Shown here piece by piece: positions 34,809 to 44,160 of a DNA stretch of 64,000 nucleotides. Both the position numbers and the translations under genes were made by a program. The first letter of the stretch is position 1, and every line of letters begins with the position of its first letter. The notes beneath the pieces are model-generated. The model saw nothing but the letters and a program-made list of their open reading frames with translations. It searched no databases and was not told where the DNA came from. This DNA comes from Varibaculum cambriense DSM 15806 (lineage in GTDB: Bacteria > Actinomycetota > Actinomycetes > Actinomycetales > Actinomycetaceae), in the NCBI RefSeq assembly GCF_000420065.1, contig NZ_ATUF01000002.1:186001-250000 (forward strand), read 5' to 3'.

Positions 34809-36391
34809 CGCTGACCCAACATCCGTTTCAAGTCATCGGGCAAGTCATCCAAAGTGGGAGCAGCCGCTGGGGCTGCAGGTTGGGCAACTCCCATCCCGAA
34901 AGCGCTACCGGCAGCAGGTGCCGGAGCCGTTTCCTCGCTCTTAGCGGCTTGCTGAGCTTCCCACTGTTTTTGCTTTGCCGGGTTGCCGAACTTGCGGCGA
35001 TTCTTCTTACCGGCCTTCCGCTGCTTCTTGGTGGCGCCCCCGCGTCCGCCCGGCATCCCGGGCATAGCGGGCATCCCGGGGATGCCTCCCCCATTGGACA
35101 TGCGTTTCATCATTTTCGAAGCCTGCGTAAACCGCTCTACCAGCCCATTTATCTCGGTAACGGTGGTGCCAGAACCGCGCGCAATCCGGGCGCGGCGCGA
35201 ACCATTCAGCAGGGACAGATCATCGCGTTCTGCCGGGGTCATAGAGTTTACGATGGCTTCAATCCGGTCGATACTCTTTTCATCGAAGGCATCCAACTGG
35301 TCGCGGTACTGATTCATGCCGGGCAGCATGCCCATCAGTTTCTTCATCGACCCCATCTTGCGGAGCTGCTGCAGCTGCGCCATAAAGTCAGTCAGGGTGA
35401 ACTGCCCTTTCTGCATCTTGCGGGCCAGCTCTTCAGCTTCTTTTTGGTCATAGGTTTTTTGCGCCTGCTCGATGAGGGTGAGCATATCGCCCATATCGAG
35501 GATGCGTCCGGCCATCCGTTCGGCATGGAATCGTTCGAAATCACCTAAGTTTTCGCCAGTAGAGGCAAAGAGAATCGGTTGCCCGGTTACCCCGCGTACC
35601 GAAAGCGCCGCCCCGCCGCGAGCGTCACCATCGAGTTTGGAGAGCACTACCCCGGTAAATCCCACCCCATCGCGGAAAGCAATCGAGGTTTGCACTGCGT
35701 CTTGGCCCACCATGGCGTCCAGGACGAATAGAATCTCGTGAGGATTAACCGCGTCGCGAATATCGCGTGCCTGGCGCATCATTTCTTCGTCAACGCCCAG
35801 GCGTCCGGCGGTATCGACAATGATTACGTCATATCCCTCGGTAATCGCCAGATTTAATCCCGAACGTGCGACCTCGACCGGATCGCCCTGTCCGTCCCCG
35901 GCTGCGGGGGCGTGAATATCTACCCCGGCCTTTTCGGCCACGATCTTTAGCTGGGTAACCGCACCGGGACGCTGCAGGTCACAGGCAGCCAGGAGGACGC
36001 GTCTGCCTTCCTCTTCCCGCAGCCACTTGCCGAGTTTCCCCGCGAGGGTTGTCTTACCAGCACCTTGCAGACCGGCCAACATGAACACGGAAGGCCCGCG
36101 CTTCGCATAATGTAGTTCCCGGGTCTCTCCGCCCAGGACCTCTACCAGTTCCTCGTGAACAATCTTGACTACCTGCTGGCCGGGATTAAGCGCTTTTGAA
36201 CGCGCTGCCCCATAGGCTTTTTGCCGCACCGCTTTGGTGAACTGGCGAACTACCGGCAGCGCAACGTCGGCCTCTAGCAAGGCACGCCGAATCTCGGAGA
36301 CGGTAGCGTCAACATCCGCCTCGGTCAGCAAACCTTTAGAGCGCAGACGCTTAAAGGAATCGGCTAGGCGATCAGACAGGCTATTGAACAA
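34805..36391 (-). CDS. ffh: Signal recognition particle protein Ffh
   Basis: A 528-residue SRP GTPase that delivers ribosomes with signal sequences to FtsY. The N domain is residues 1-90, the G domain holds AGLQGAGKTTLAGKLG and DTAGRLGVDE, and the M domain covers about 300-440. A Met/Gly/Pro-rich stretch (GGIPGMPAMPGMPGG) and a basic tail with a long low-complexity C-terminus follow. The start is a TTG at 36391 with AGGAGG 7 bases upstream. The gene follows ftsY directly. Confidence 0.97.
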   Translation of the reverse strand: MFNSLSDRLADSFKRLRSKGLLTEADVDATVSEIRRALLEADVALPVVRQFTKAVRQKAYGAARSKALNPGQQVVKIVHEELVEVLGGETRELHYAKRGPSVFMLAGLQGAGKTTLAGKLGKWLREEEGRRVLLAACDLQRPGAVTQLKIVAEKAGVDIHAPAAGDGQGDPVEVARSGLNLAITEGYDVIIVDTAGRLGVDEEMMRQARDIRDAVNPHEILFVLDAMVGQDAVQTSIAFRDGVGFTGVVLSKLDGDARGGAALSVRGVTGQPILFASTGENLGDFERFHAERMAGRILDMGDMLTLIEQAQKTYDQKEAEELARKMQKGQFTLTDFMAQLQQLRKMGSMKKLMGMLPGMNQYRDQLDAFDEKSIDRIEAIVNSMTPAERDDLSLLNGSRRARIARGSGTTVTEINGLVERFTQASKMMKRMSNGGGIPGMPAMPGMPGGRGGATKKQRKAGKKNRRKFGNPAKQKQWEAQQAAKSEETAPAPAAGSAFGMGVAQPAAPAAAPTLDDLPDDLKRMLGQR

Positions 36392-36426
36392 AGTGTTTCC
36401 TCCTGGAAATAGTTTCGCCGTCTAGT

Positions 36427-37752
36427 TTACTTCAGCAGCGCGTCAACGAAGTCTTCGGGTACGAAAGGCGCCAAATCATCTGGCCCTTCCCCGAGACCGA
36501 CCAGCTTGACCGGAACAGATAGTTCGCGTTGTACGCTGACCACGATTCCGCCCCGAGCCGTCCCATCGAGCTTGGTGAGTACAATGCCGCTGATATCGAC
36601 TACTTCGGAGAACACTTTTGCCTGTTGCATCCCGTTTTGCCCGGTGGTGGCATCTAGAACTAGCAGGGTCTCAGTCACCGGGGCGCTCTTTTCAATCACC
36701 CGTTTCACTTTGCCTAGCTCGTCCATCAAACCGGCTTTATTCTGCAGACGTCCTGCGGTATCTACCAGCACCACATCCAGGTCTTTATCTTTCGCATATT
36801 TCACGGCGTCGAAAGCTACCGAAGCCGGGTCGGCGCCCTCTTTATCGGAGCGTACCACTTCCACCCCAACCCGGTTTGCCCAGGTTTCTAGCTGGTCAGC
36901 GGCGGCTGCCCGGAAAGTATCGGCTGCTCCCAGCACTACCGACTTATTTTCTGCCACCAAAATCCGGGCAATCTTGCCGACGGTGGTAGTTTTCCCGGTG
37001 CCATTTACGCCTACGGCGAGGACGATCCCGGGCTTAGATCCATCGGCCTGCTCTAGGTGCAAGCTGCGATCTAGATCCGGGTTTACCAGCTCAATCAGTT
37101 TTGCGCGCAGAATCTCCCGGATTTTCTCCGGATCGGAGGTGCCCAACACTTTCGCCTGGGTGCGTAGTTCTTCCATCAATTCGTCGGTGGCAGCAATCCC
37201 TAAGTCTGCCAGCAGCAAAGTATCTTCTATTTCTTCCCAATCCTCGGCGCTCAGATCCCCGCGACCGAGCACCCCGAGCAGCATTTTGCCGAAGGAACCT
37301 GATTTAGCCAGGCGGGAACGCAGGCGCTGCATGCGCCCTTGGGCAGGTTCGGGGGTTTCGAGGGCACCTGGGGAACTTTCTTGCTCTGGGGCAGCCAGCG
37401 ATAGTTCCTCTTCCCGAGCAGAAGCTTCACTCGGTTCCGCGGCTGGTGATTCCGACTCCATAGCTTTAGGCTCTGCAACCGCGTCCTCTTCAGCTACCGT
37501 GTCCGCGCTCTCTTCAGCGGCAACTTCAGCTTCTTTAACCTGGTCAGCTGCTTCAGTTTCCAGCTCTGCAGCTGCGGAACCTGCTTCCTTTTCACCAGTT
37601 TCACCGGCAGCGGCTTCCAGTTGTTTTGCTTTAGAGGCCTCTAGCTGCTTCTTAGCTTTCGCCGAGCGCGCCGCCAGCGCGCCGCCAGTTCCCACTAACG
37701 CCAGAACTAGAACTACAACCACAATCCCGAGGGGAGTAAAAAGAAAATCCAT
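36427..37752 (-). CDS. ftsY: SRP receptor FtsY
   Basis: A 441-residue SRP receptor GTPase at the membrane. Residues 4-28 form a hydrophobic segment, and residues 35-135 an acidic Ala/Glu/Ser-rich A domain. The NG domain follows with GVNGTGKTTTVGKIARI, DTAGRLQNKAGLMDEL and VLTKLDGTARGGI. It lies 35 bases upstream of ffh, so the two SRP pathway genes are co-transcribed. Confidence 0.97.
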   Translation of the reverse strand: MDFLFTPLGIVVVVLVLALVGTGGALAARSAKAKKQLEASKAKQLEAAAGETGEKEAGSAAAELETEAADQVKEAEVAAEESADTVAEEDAVAEPKAMESESPAAEPSEASAREEELSLAAPEQESSPGALETPEPAQGRMQRLRSRLAKSGSFGKMLLGVLGRGDLSAEDWEEIEDTLLLADLGIAATDELMEELRTQAKVLGTSDPEKIREILRAKLIELVNPDLDRSLHLEQADGSKPGIVLAVGVNGTGKTTTVGKIARILVAENKSVVLGAADTFRAAAADQLETWANRVGVEVVRSDKEGADPASVAFDAVKYAKDKDLDVVLVDTAGRLQNKAGLMDELGKVKRVIEKSAPVTETLLVLDATTGQNGMQQAKVFSEVVDISGIVLTKLDGTARGGIVVSVQRELSVPVKLVGLGEGPDDLAPFVPEDFVDALLK

Positions 37753-37840
37753 ATCCCTATTGTCACCTATTGGCGCGTCTAGGTCATATTAGCCAGCTTA
37801 TGAAAGCCCAAACTCGCTATTCAGGCAGGTAGATTGCTAG

Positions 37841-38605
37841 TTATTCTGCGTGCACTCGCTGCCAAGAAACTTTATCCACCTGGAAGGTCTCCTCTGGGGG
37901 CAAATCATTTTCGTCTCCGGGGGTCTCATTTTCAGGTGAGTCTGGAGTGAAGTTGCGCGCCCAGCGACGAATAGGTTTAGCCGGCTCGCAGGTTTCCGAC
38001 TCAGAGTTTTCCGGCTCCGATTTTGCGCTCTCCAAAGCGTGATCATCTGCAGCTAGCTCTGTTTTCCTGCCAGCAGGCCGGGGCACTGTAGAAGCATTTT
38101 CGCTAGCCACTACCGGCAGATAACTGGTGGCGTCTTCGGGGTCTTTCTTAACCGGAACCTCTACATTTTTTGGGAAGCGACGCCGCCGCGCAGGAGCAAA
38201 GGTAGGAGGTAGTTGCCCGGTGGCAGCCTCCTCAGCTGCTGCCGGTAAATCCGCCGCTTTTTTTGCCCGGGAAGCTTCCTTTTCGGCGCGGCGGGAGCGA
38301 ATCGCGCCTACTTCTTCTCCCCACATCTGCTCGGCAGCAGTGCGTAAATTCTCCACTTCTGCAAGTGGGTTAGCAGAATCGCCAGGGGAAGCCTCGGCTA
38401 ACAAAGTATCTAAACGCACCCGTTCCCCGCCGTGTTCTCCACGGGAGCGATAGTCGTTTTCTTGCCAAGAGTCGGCGGACTCGCGGATCCATTCGCGAAT
38501 CCCCCCACCGGGACGGCGGGTACGAACCATTACCGCTACCACCAGCACCCCTATCAACACAGTGATGCCAATGCCCACGAATAGCAAGATTAACGGTTCA
38601 GTCAC
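37841..38605 (-). CDS. Single-pass membrane protein, function unknown
   Basis: A 254-residue protein not assigned to a named family. One membrane helix lies at residues 5-27. The rest is charged and low complexity: a basic stretch follows the helix (RTRRPGGGIREWIRESADSW), then an acidic tail rich in Glu, Ser and Pro. A short basic motif RRRRFPKN occurs near the middle. The GTG at 38605 is the start. It lies between smc and ftsY; the position is conserved in some actinobacteria but the function is not known to me. Confidence 0.7.
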   Translation of the reverse strand: MTEPLILLFVGIGITVLIGVLVVAVMVRTRRPGGGIREWIRESADSWQENDYRSRGEHGGERVRLDTLLAEASPGDSANPLAEVENLRTAAEQMWGEEVGAIRSRRAEKEASRAKKAADLPAAAEEAATGQLPPTFAPARRRRFPKNVEVPVKKDPEDATSYLPVVASENASTVPRPAGRKTELAADDHALESAKSEPENSESETCEPAKPIRRWARNFTPDSPENETPGDENDLPPEETFQVDKVSWQRVHAE

Positions 38606-38688
38606 GTTTCTATTATGCCTAGAGTTAAGGAAATTACCGATCTCGGATCTTGACCGATACCAAACTGTTACCAGATTTGGGTGTGATC

Positions 38689-41600
38689 TTAGCTATCTAC
38701 CGGTTCCACTCGCTGGGAAATCACCCGAGAAACCCCATCACGCATAGTAACCCCGTAGAGCACATCCGCCACTTCCATCGTCCGTTTTTGGTGCGTAATT
38801 ATGATCATTTGGCTAACTTCCCGCAGCTGTTTGAACAGCTCCAGCATCCGGGAAAGATTCAAATCGTCGAGGGCGGCTTCTACCTCATCCAAAATATAGA
38901 AGGGCGAAGGACGAGCCTTAAAAATCGCGATTAAAAAGGCCAGCGCCGCCAGGGAACGTTCCCCGCCGGAAAGCAGGGACAGACGCTGTACGTTTTTTCC
39001 GGCCGGCCGCGCGTTGACTTCTACTCCGGTAGTGAGCATATCGCTACTATCTGTTAGTTTTAGCGAACCGGTCCCCCCGGGGAACAGCCGGGCAAATACC
39101 TCCGTGAATTCTCGGGAAATATCGGTGAACGCCTGTTCAAAGGCTTCTCTTACCCGGTTATCTACTTCCCGCACCACTACTAGCAGATCAGCTTTGGAGG
39201 TACGCAGATCCTTTAGCTGTCCCATTAAGAACTCGAAGCGTTTTTCGAGGGCGCTATGCTCTTCCAATGCCAGCGGATTTACTTTCCCCAGCCGCGAGAT
39301 CGCTCGATTAGCTTTTTCTAGCAGCGCACTCTGCTCTGCGCGATCGTAGGGACGCCAGTGTCCTTCTTCTGGCTCTATAGCACTTTCTTGACCGTTATTT
39401 TCCGTCTGCTCCTGGCCTTTGTCGGGGCTTGGCGTTTCCTCGCCCTCAGGTTCGTCTCTATCCGCTTCCTCTGCTTTGGAGGCAGTGGCGGCTGCTGCTT
39501 GCGCATTGGCTGCTTTGCGCGCCAAAAAATCAGGGTCGGGAGCCAACTGCTGCGGACCAAAACTCGCGATCAGCTCTTCCTCGGACAGGGCATACCGCTC
39601 TTGGGCTTGCTGGGTTAGCTGCTCCGCGCGCACTCTATATTCGGCAGCTGCCACCTCATCGCGGCGAGAAAGATCGTTTAACTCGGCTAACTCTTTATTT
39701 AACCGATCAATTTCTTTACGCAACTGTTGCGCTGTCTGCGAAGATGCCTCACGAGCAGCATCGGCGCTTTCCCGCCAAGTTTTTGCTACTTGCGCCACTT
39801 GTGCTCCCTGACGCGCAAACACCTCACACCAGGAGGCTACCTGCAACATTCTTTGAGCGTCTTGAGCATGTTTGATCTCCCGCTGTTTGCTGGCTGCCAA
39901 GCGCAACTGGAAACGCTCCAAAGATTTAACTTCTCCTTGGAAGCGGTCCCGCAAATTAGTGGTGATCTGGGTGACGGCCGCTAAAGCCAGATGGGTTTCC
40001 GCTTCTTTTTCCCGCGCCGCCAAATCCGTGGCGCGCGCCTTTTCTAAAGCCTGCTCGGCGGCCTGCAAAGGAGCTAAATCCTCACTGCCGGCGAACTCGC
40101 TGTAGGCTTTTTCGGCAGCGGTAACCTGCTGACTGCAGGAGTCCACATCTTTCTGTGCTTGCGCTACCTCGCTTGCTGCCCGTTGGGCTTCACTCTCGGC
40201 TCCTTGAACTGCCGCTTCGCGAAGTGCTCGTTTTTGGGCTTGCGCAGCCGCCTGTGCATCAGCCGCCCGCAGGGTTTTCAATGCCTGCGCGCTGGCTGCC
40301 GCCGCCTGCGAAAGCTCCTGGGTGTTCGTCTCTACCTGAGAGCGGGCTTTCTCGGTCTGCTCCTGGGCTTGCACCGCTCCCTGGCGCGCTAAACGGAGCT
40401 GGCGCTCCACCTGGATGCGGTTAACTCCGCCGCTGCCGGTACTTCCTAAATATTTACTGATAACGGTGCCATCTACTACCCCTACTCGCGCCTGGGGAAT
40501 CTTTGCCACCAGGGTACGAGCAGCCGCTAAATCTGGCGCCAAATAACTCTTAGCCAGTAATGCTTTTAATACCGCATGCAGGGCGCGGGGCGCCTGGACT
40601 GCTGCCGTGGCTGGGAGCACGCCGTCTTTTTCGGTATTTTGCACTTCGCCAAGGGGGATTCGCTGTTCCTGCACCCCCTCGCTTAGTACCCAGCTAACAA
40701 TCCCGGTGTTGTCTTTAACCGCTCCTAATCCCGCGTCTACCTGGGAAGCTTCTACCACCAGGGCGGCGCCGCTGGAACCCAGCAAGGCCGCAATCGCTTT
40801 TTCCCACCGATCAGAAACACTAATCAAAGAAGCCAGTTCCCCGTCTGGCTTAGCCGCCTGGGTGAAAGCATTTTGCGCTTGGTTAGAAGAGGCTGCCAAG
40901 ACTTGGCGGAGACTAGTTTCGCTTTCAGCAGCCGCCACCGCTTTAGCTTCGCTTTCCCGCAGCTGGTCACGAGCTTTTTCTAGTTGGTTGCGTGCCTCAT
41001 TCTCAACCTCTGACAGCTCTCGGTAGCGACTAGCCGCATCGGTTCCCGCTTCCACGGTCTCCTCTTGATGGGCCGCTTGTTCTGCCCGCGCCGCCGACAG
41101 TTTTTCCCGCGCCGCATCAGCCGAGCTTTCCGCTCTTTTAAGCCGCGAGCGCGCCGCCTCTAAACGTGCTTTTGCGGTTTCTAATTCTCGTTCAAGGCGG
41201 GCACTCTTTTGGGTTTTCTGCTGTACTTCCTCCCGTAACTCCTGGGCTTGACGCGTTAGTTCCCCAACCTTCCGGGTGCTTTCTTCCCGGGCAGCTTGCG
41301 CCGCATCGCACTGTTTGCGCCGTGCCAAAGCCTCCTCGTCCTTAGCTGCCAATTCGCTTTGCAGCCGCGCTAAATGCTTTTGTCGTTCTGCAACGCTAGG
41401 ACCAGATGGCACCGGTTCCGGTTTCGACAGAGAAGCAGCTCGTTCTCCTGCCAGCGCCCCCAACGCCCGCAAACGCTCGGTGAGGGTGGTCAGTTGTTGC
41501 CAAAGATTAGCGGCTCTCCCCGCTAAATCACCTTGCTGCGCATCAGCGTTTAATTTTTCTAGTTTTTCACGCTGTTTAATCAGCTGCGTCGCTAATTCTT

Positions 41601-42366
41601 CGCGCCTAAGCGACAGAGTTTGTTCACTTTCCTGATAGCGGGCGAGCTGCAAGCGGAGCTGCTGCAGATCATCCGCCAGGATCCGACACCCAGCGTCACG
41701 CGCCTGCGCCTGTAAAACCGCCGCTCGACGCGCAGTTTTCGCTTGCCGCGCTAATGGCCCCAGTTGTTTTTGAATCTCTTGAGTCAGATCAGAAAGCCTA
41801 GAGAGCTTGTCTTCCAATCCCTCAAGTTTGCGCAATGCCCGCTCTTTACGCCGCTGGTGTTTTAGCACCCCCGCGGCCTCTTCAATCAAAGCCCGGCGCT
41901 GGGAGGGATCCGCTGAAAGTACCTGATCGAGTTTGCCCTGCCCGATAATCACATGCATATTGCGTCCCATACCGGTATCGGACAGCAGTTCTTGGATATC
42001 TAACAGCCGGCAGGGGGTACCGTTAATCGCATATTCGGAGCCGCCCTGGCGAAACAGAGTCCGGGAAATGGTAACTTCCGAATAATCAATCGGCAGTTCT
42101 CCATTGGTGTTATCAATGGTGAGCGCTACTTCGGCACGCCCGAGGGAAGCGCGGGAGCTGGTACCCGCAAAAATAACATCCGCCATGGATCCGCCGCGCA
42201 GATTCTTGGCGCCTTGTTCTCCCATCACCCAGGCAAGGGCATCAACAATATTGGATTTGCCGGAACCGTTGGGGCCGACTACGCAGATGATTCCCGGAGT
42301 GAACTGCAAAGTGGTGGCGCTGGCGAAAGATTTAAATCCGCGCAGCGTCAACGACTTTACATACAT
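38689..42366 (-). CDS. smc: Chromosome segregation protein SMC
   Basis: A 1225-residue SMC ATPase that with ScpA and ScpB compacts and segregates the chromosome. Walker A is VVGPNGSGKSNIVDALAWVM near the N-terminus. Two long coiled coils (about 165-495 and 660-1000) flank a hinge around 500-650. The C-terminal head has LLSGGERSLAALAFLIAIF (ABC signature) and Walker B FYILDEVEAALDDLN. An acidic insertion (EADRDEPEGEETPSPDKGQE) interrupts the second coil near residue 1000. No scp genes are nearby. Confidence 0.97.
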   Translation of the reverse strand: MYVKSLTLRGFKSFASATTLQFTPGIICVVGPNGSGKSNIVDALAWVMGEQGAKNLRGGSMADVIFAGTSSRASLGRAEVALTIDNTNGELPIDYSEVTISRTLFRQGGSEYAINGTPCRLLDIQELLSDTGMGRNMHVIIGQGKLDQVLSADPSQRRALIEEAAGVLKHQRRKERALRKLEGLEDKLSRLSDLTQEIQKQLGPLARQAKTARRAAVLQAQARDAGCRILADDLQQLRLQLARYQESEQTLSLRREELATQLIKQREKLEKLNADAQQGDLAGRAANLWQQLTTLTERLRALGALAGERAASLSKPEPVPSGPSVAERQKHLARLQSELAAKDEEALARRKQCDAAQAAREESTRKVGELTRQAQELREEVQQKTQKSARLERELETAKARLEAARSRLKRAESSADAAREKLSAARAEQAAHQEETVEAGTDAASRYRELSEVENEARNQLEKARDQLRESEAKAVAAAESETSLRQVLAASSNQAQNAFTQAAKPDGELASLISVSDRWEKAIAALLGSSGAALVVEASQVDAGLGAVKDNTGIVSWVLSEGVQEQRIPLGEVQNTEKDGVLPATAAVQAPRALHAVLKALLAKSYLAPDLAAARTLVAKIPQARVGVVDGTVISKYLGSTGSGGVNRIQVERQLRLARQGAVQAQEQTEKARSQVETNTQELSQAAAASAQALKTLRAADAQAAAQAQKRALREAAVQGAESEAQRAASEVAQAQKDVDSCSQQVTAAEKAYSEFAGSEDLAPLQAAEQALEKARATDLAAREKEAETHLALAAVTQITTNLRDRFQGEVKSLERFQLRLAASKQREIKHAQDAQRMLQVASWCEVFARQGAQVAQVAKTWRESADAAREASSQTAQQLRKEIDRLNKELAELNDLSRRDEVAAAEYRVRAEQLTQQAQERYALSEEELIASFGPQQLAPDPDFLARKAANAQAAAATASKAEEADRDEPEGEETPSPDKGQEQTENNGQESAIEPEEGHWRPYDRAEQSALLEKANRAISRLGKVNPLALEEHSALEKRFEFLMGQLKDLRTSKADLLVVVREVDNRVREAFEQAFTDISREFTEVFARLFPGGTGSLKLTDSSDMLTTGVEVNARPAGKNVQRLSLLSGGERSLAALAFLIAIFKARPSPFYILDEVEAALDDLNLSRMLELFKQLREVSQMIIITHQKRTMEVADVLYGVTMRDGVSRVISQRVEPVDS

Positions 42367-42379
42367 CTATTTACTCCCG

Positions 42380-42829
42380 TTATTCAGAGATTTCCGGGAA
42401 CCAAATCTTAATTTCGCGAGCAGCTGAGGCGGTTGAATCCGCCGCGTGTACCAGGTTCTGGATATGCCCACTGTCATAGTCGCGTCCAAAATCTCCGCGA
42501 ATGGTCCCGGGGGCGGCCTCTGTGGGGTTAGTGGATCCCACTAGGGAACGCACTCCTTCCACTACCCGGGTACCTTCGATAACGGCAGCCACAATCTTTC
42601 CGCTCTGCATAAAATCAACCATAGATTCAAAGAAGTGCTTACCCCGATGCTCTTCATAGTGATCCTGCAGCTCGTCATCGGTAGCTTCTGCTACCCGCAA
42701 CGCCACGATTGCGTAACCTTTTTGCTCGATGCGCGCCAAAATTTTTCCGACCAATCCGCGATGATAGCCATCGGGTTTCACCAGCATCAAGGTGTATTCC
42801 TTATTCGGATCCAGTTTCAGTCCGCTCAT
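42380..42829 (-). CDS. ndk: Nucleoside diphosphate kinase
   Basis: A 149-residue kinase that interconverts NDPs and NTPs. It starts with YTLMLVKPDGYHRGLVGKIL and has the TNPTEAAPGTIRGDFG motif. The phospho-His box reads NLVHAADSTASA, keeping the His but with Ala-Ala for the usual Gly-Ser. A four-residue insertion-like segment (DYDSGH) precedes it. The ATG at 42829 has an AAGG site. It lies between the DhaM-like gene and smc on the same strand. Confidence 0.94.
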   Translation of the reverse strand: MSGLKLDPNKEYTLMLVKPDGYHRGLVGKILARIEQKGYAIVALRVAEATDDELQDHYEEHRGKHFFESMVDFMQSGKIVAAVIEGTRVVEGVRSLVGSTNPTEAAPGTIRGDFGRDYDSGHIQNLVHAADSTASAAREIKIWFPEISE

Positions 42830-42870
42830 TGCCGCAACCTTTCTTCTTTTCCCGTTCTTTTCCTCGGGAT

Positions 42871-43797
42871 TTACTTTTCTAAGGATACCGGCAAAGGTCC
42901 GACTCCAATTCGTTTTATTAACTCCGCTGATTCGGCGGAGGACGCCAGGATATCCGTAGGAGGCGGAGGCACAATATTTTCCGAGGTAGTATTACTTTTT
43001 TCGACAGCGGCATCCTGGTGCGGTTCTGGGGTTTGCGCAGCAGCTGCCCGTAACTGCGTCACAGCTTCCGGTTCTGACATCTGGTCAGTAGCGATTTCCT
43101 CTGGCCAAGGCGCGTTAGAGTCACTAAGTTCTGCTTCTACCGCATCTAGTGCCCGGCGAGACTCCCCGCCCTCGGCAGCAATCCGTAGTTCCGCTCCCGG
43201 CTGCACTTTTAACCCCATCAGCGCCAATACGCTACCCGCATCGACATCATTAATGGTCACCTGAGCATCAAATCCGGTAGCGATCCTCGCTAGTCGCGCA
43301 GCCGGACGCGCCGAAAGCGGCTCGGTGCCGCCGTACACCACAGTTCGCGGAGCGAGCGGGTCTACAGCGGGAGCAGGGGGCAAGATATCGGCGGCGTCCT
43401 CTTCGGGGAAAAATTGGGCAGCCGCGCTAATCGAACGCAACACTTCTGTCAGGTCGGCACCTTGCGCAGCCGCCACTGCCCCCGCGGCAGTTCCTTCTAT
43501 CAGGGGGCCGCGTCCCAGGCGCAGCGAGCGCTCTCCCAAGTCGGTGATTACCTGCTGGCAGGCCAGACGGGCGGCTCCAAAATCTGCCATCAAGACGATT
43601 GCGCCCTGCTCGGACATTTTTTCCATTACCGCCGATACCTGGGTAGTCACTATTTGCGAGGCGGTGCCCAAACCTTCATCATGGCACCCGCAGGGCTCGA
43701 TAATAACTTCCGGAGCTAGCGTGGAGACCACTTCGCATACCCCGCGTGCCAGGGTCTGCGACTGCGAAACGATAATAAAGGCGGTTTGCGGACGCAT
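42871..43797 (-). CDS. Degenerate DhaM-like EIIA-HPr fusion (both His sites lost)
   Basis: A 308-residue protein. Residues 5-120 match the EIIA domain of DhaM: FIIVSQSQTLARGV, AIVLMADFGAARL and GPLIEGTAAGAVAAAQGAD. The phosphorylatable His of VSHS is Gln12. Residues 152-225 match HPr: PLSARPAARLARIA and AGSVLALMGLKVQPG, but the active His of GLHARP is Ser162. A Pro/Ser/Glu-rich tail of about 80 residues follows. It should not carry phosphate by either site. It is next to an intact HPr gene and the EIIABC gene. No DhaK or DhaL gene is in the window. Confidence 0.82.
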   Translation of the reverse strand: MRPQTAFIIVSQSQTLARGVCEVVSTLAPEVIIEPCGCHDEGLGTASQIVTTQVSAVMEKMSEQGAIVLMADFGAARLACQQVITDLGERSLRLGRGPLIEGTAAGAVAAAQGADLTEVLRSISAAAQFFPEEDAADILPPAPAVDPLAPRTVVYGGTEPLSARPAARLARIATGFDAQVTINDVDAGSVLALMGLKVQPGAELRIAAEGGESRRALDAVEAELSDSNAPWPEEIATDQMSEPEAVTQLRAAAAQTPEPHQDAAVEKSNTTSENIVPPPPTDILASSAESAELIKRIGVGPLPVSLEK

Positions 43798-43864
43798 GAT
43801 TTTTCCTCCCAGGTACAGATGTCTCCTCTAGGTTATCGCGCGGTTGGTTGCGACTTAAACCCTA

Positions 43865-44125
43865 TTAGATGGCATCCAGGTCTTTGGCGATTAGCTCCGC
43901 AATCGCCGCCACTGCCTGCGGATTTTCGCTTTCCACGGTGACCTCCGTGCCGCATTCGGCCCCTAAGGTCATGATTAGCATCATCGAAGTGGCAGCTACG
44001 GGCGCTCCCCCAGCGGTTGCCATAGTGATTTCTTCCGCGAACTCAGCGGCTTTATCGGCGATAATCGCGGCCGGGCGAACATGTAGTCCCACCGCGGATC
44101 CTACTTTCACTGTTTTAGAAGCCAT
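43865..44125 (-). CDS. ptsH: Phosphocarrier protein HPr
   Basis: An 86-residue PTS carrier that takes phosphate from enzyme I and gives it to EIIA domains. The active site is intact: AVGLHVRPAAIIADKAAEF with His15. The regulatory-serine helix is TSMMLIMTLGAECGTEV, but a Ser46 equivalent is not clear. It lies 35 bases downstream of the EIIABC gene, so they form a unit. Confidence 0.95.
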   Translation of the reverse strand: MASKTVKVGSAVGLHVRPAAIIADKAAEFAEEITMATAGGAPVAATSMMLIMTLGAECGTEVTVESENPQAVAAIAELIAKDLDAI

Positions 44126-44160
44126 TATTTATGTTTTCCTTGTTTATCTGCCGCTTAAGC

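Noticed and set aside
34880-35548. A 222-codon frame opposite ffh, and similar long frames opposite aceE (2903-3538) and ptsI (46754-47509)
   Set aside because: All lie inside strongly supported genes on the other strand and lack any recognised motif.
36506-37792. A 428-codon open frame on the plus strand opposite ftsY
   Set aside because: It is Ser/Ala-rich low complexity, mirrors the codons of ftsY, has no family similarity and no ribosome binding site. It is a shadow of ftsY.
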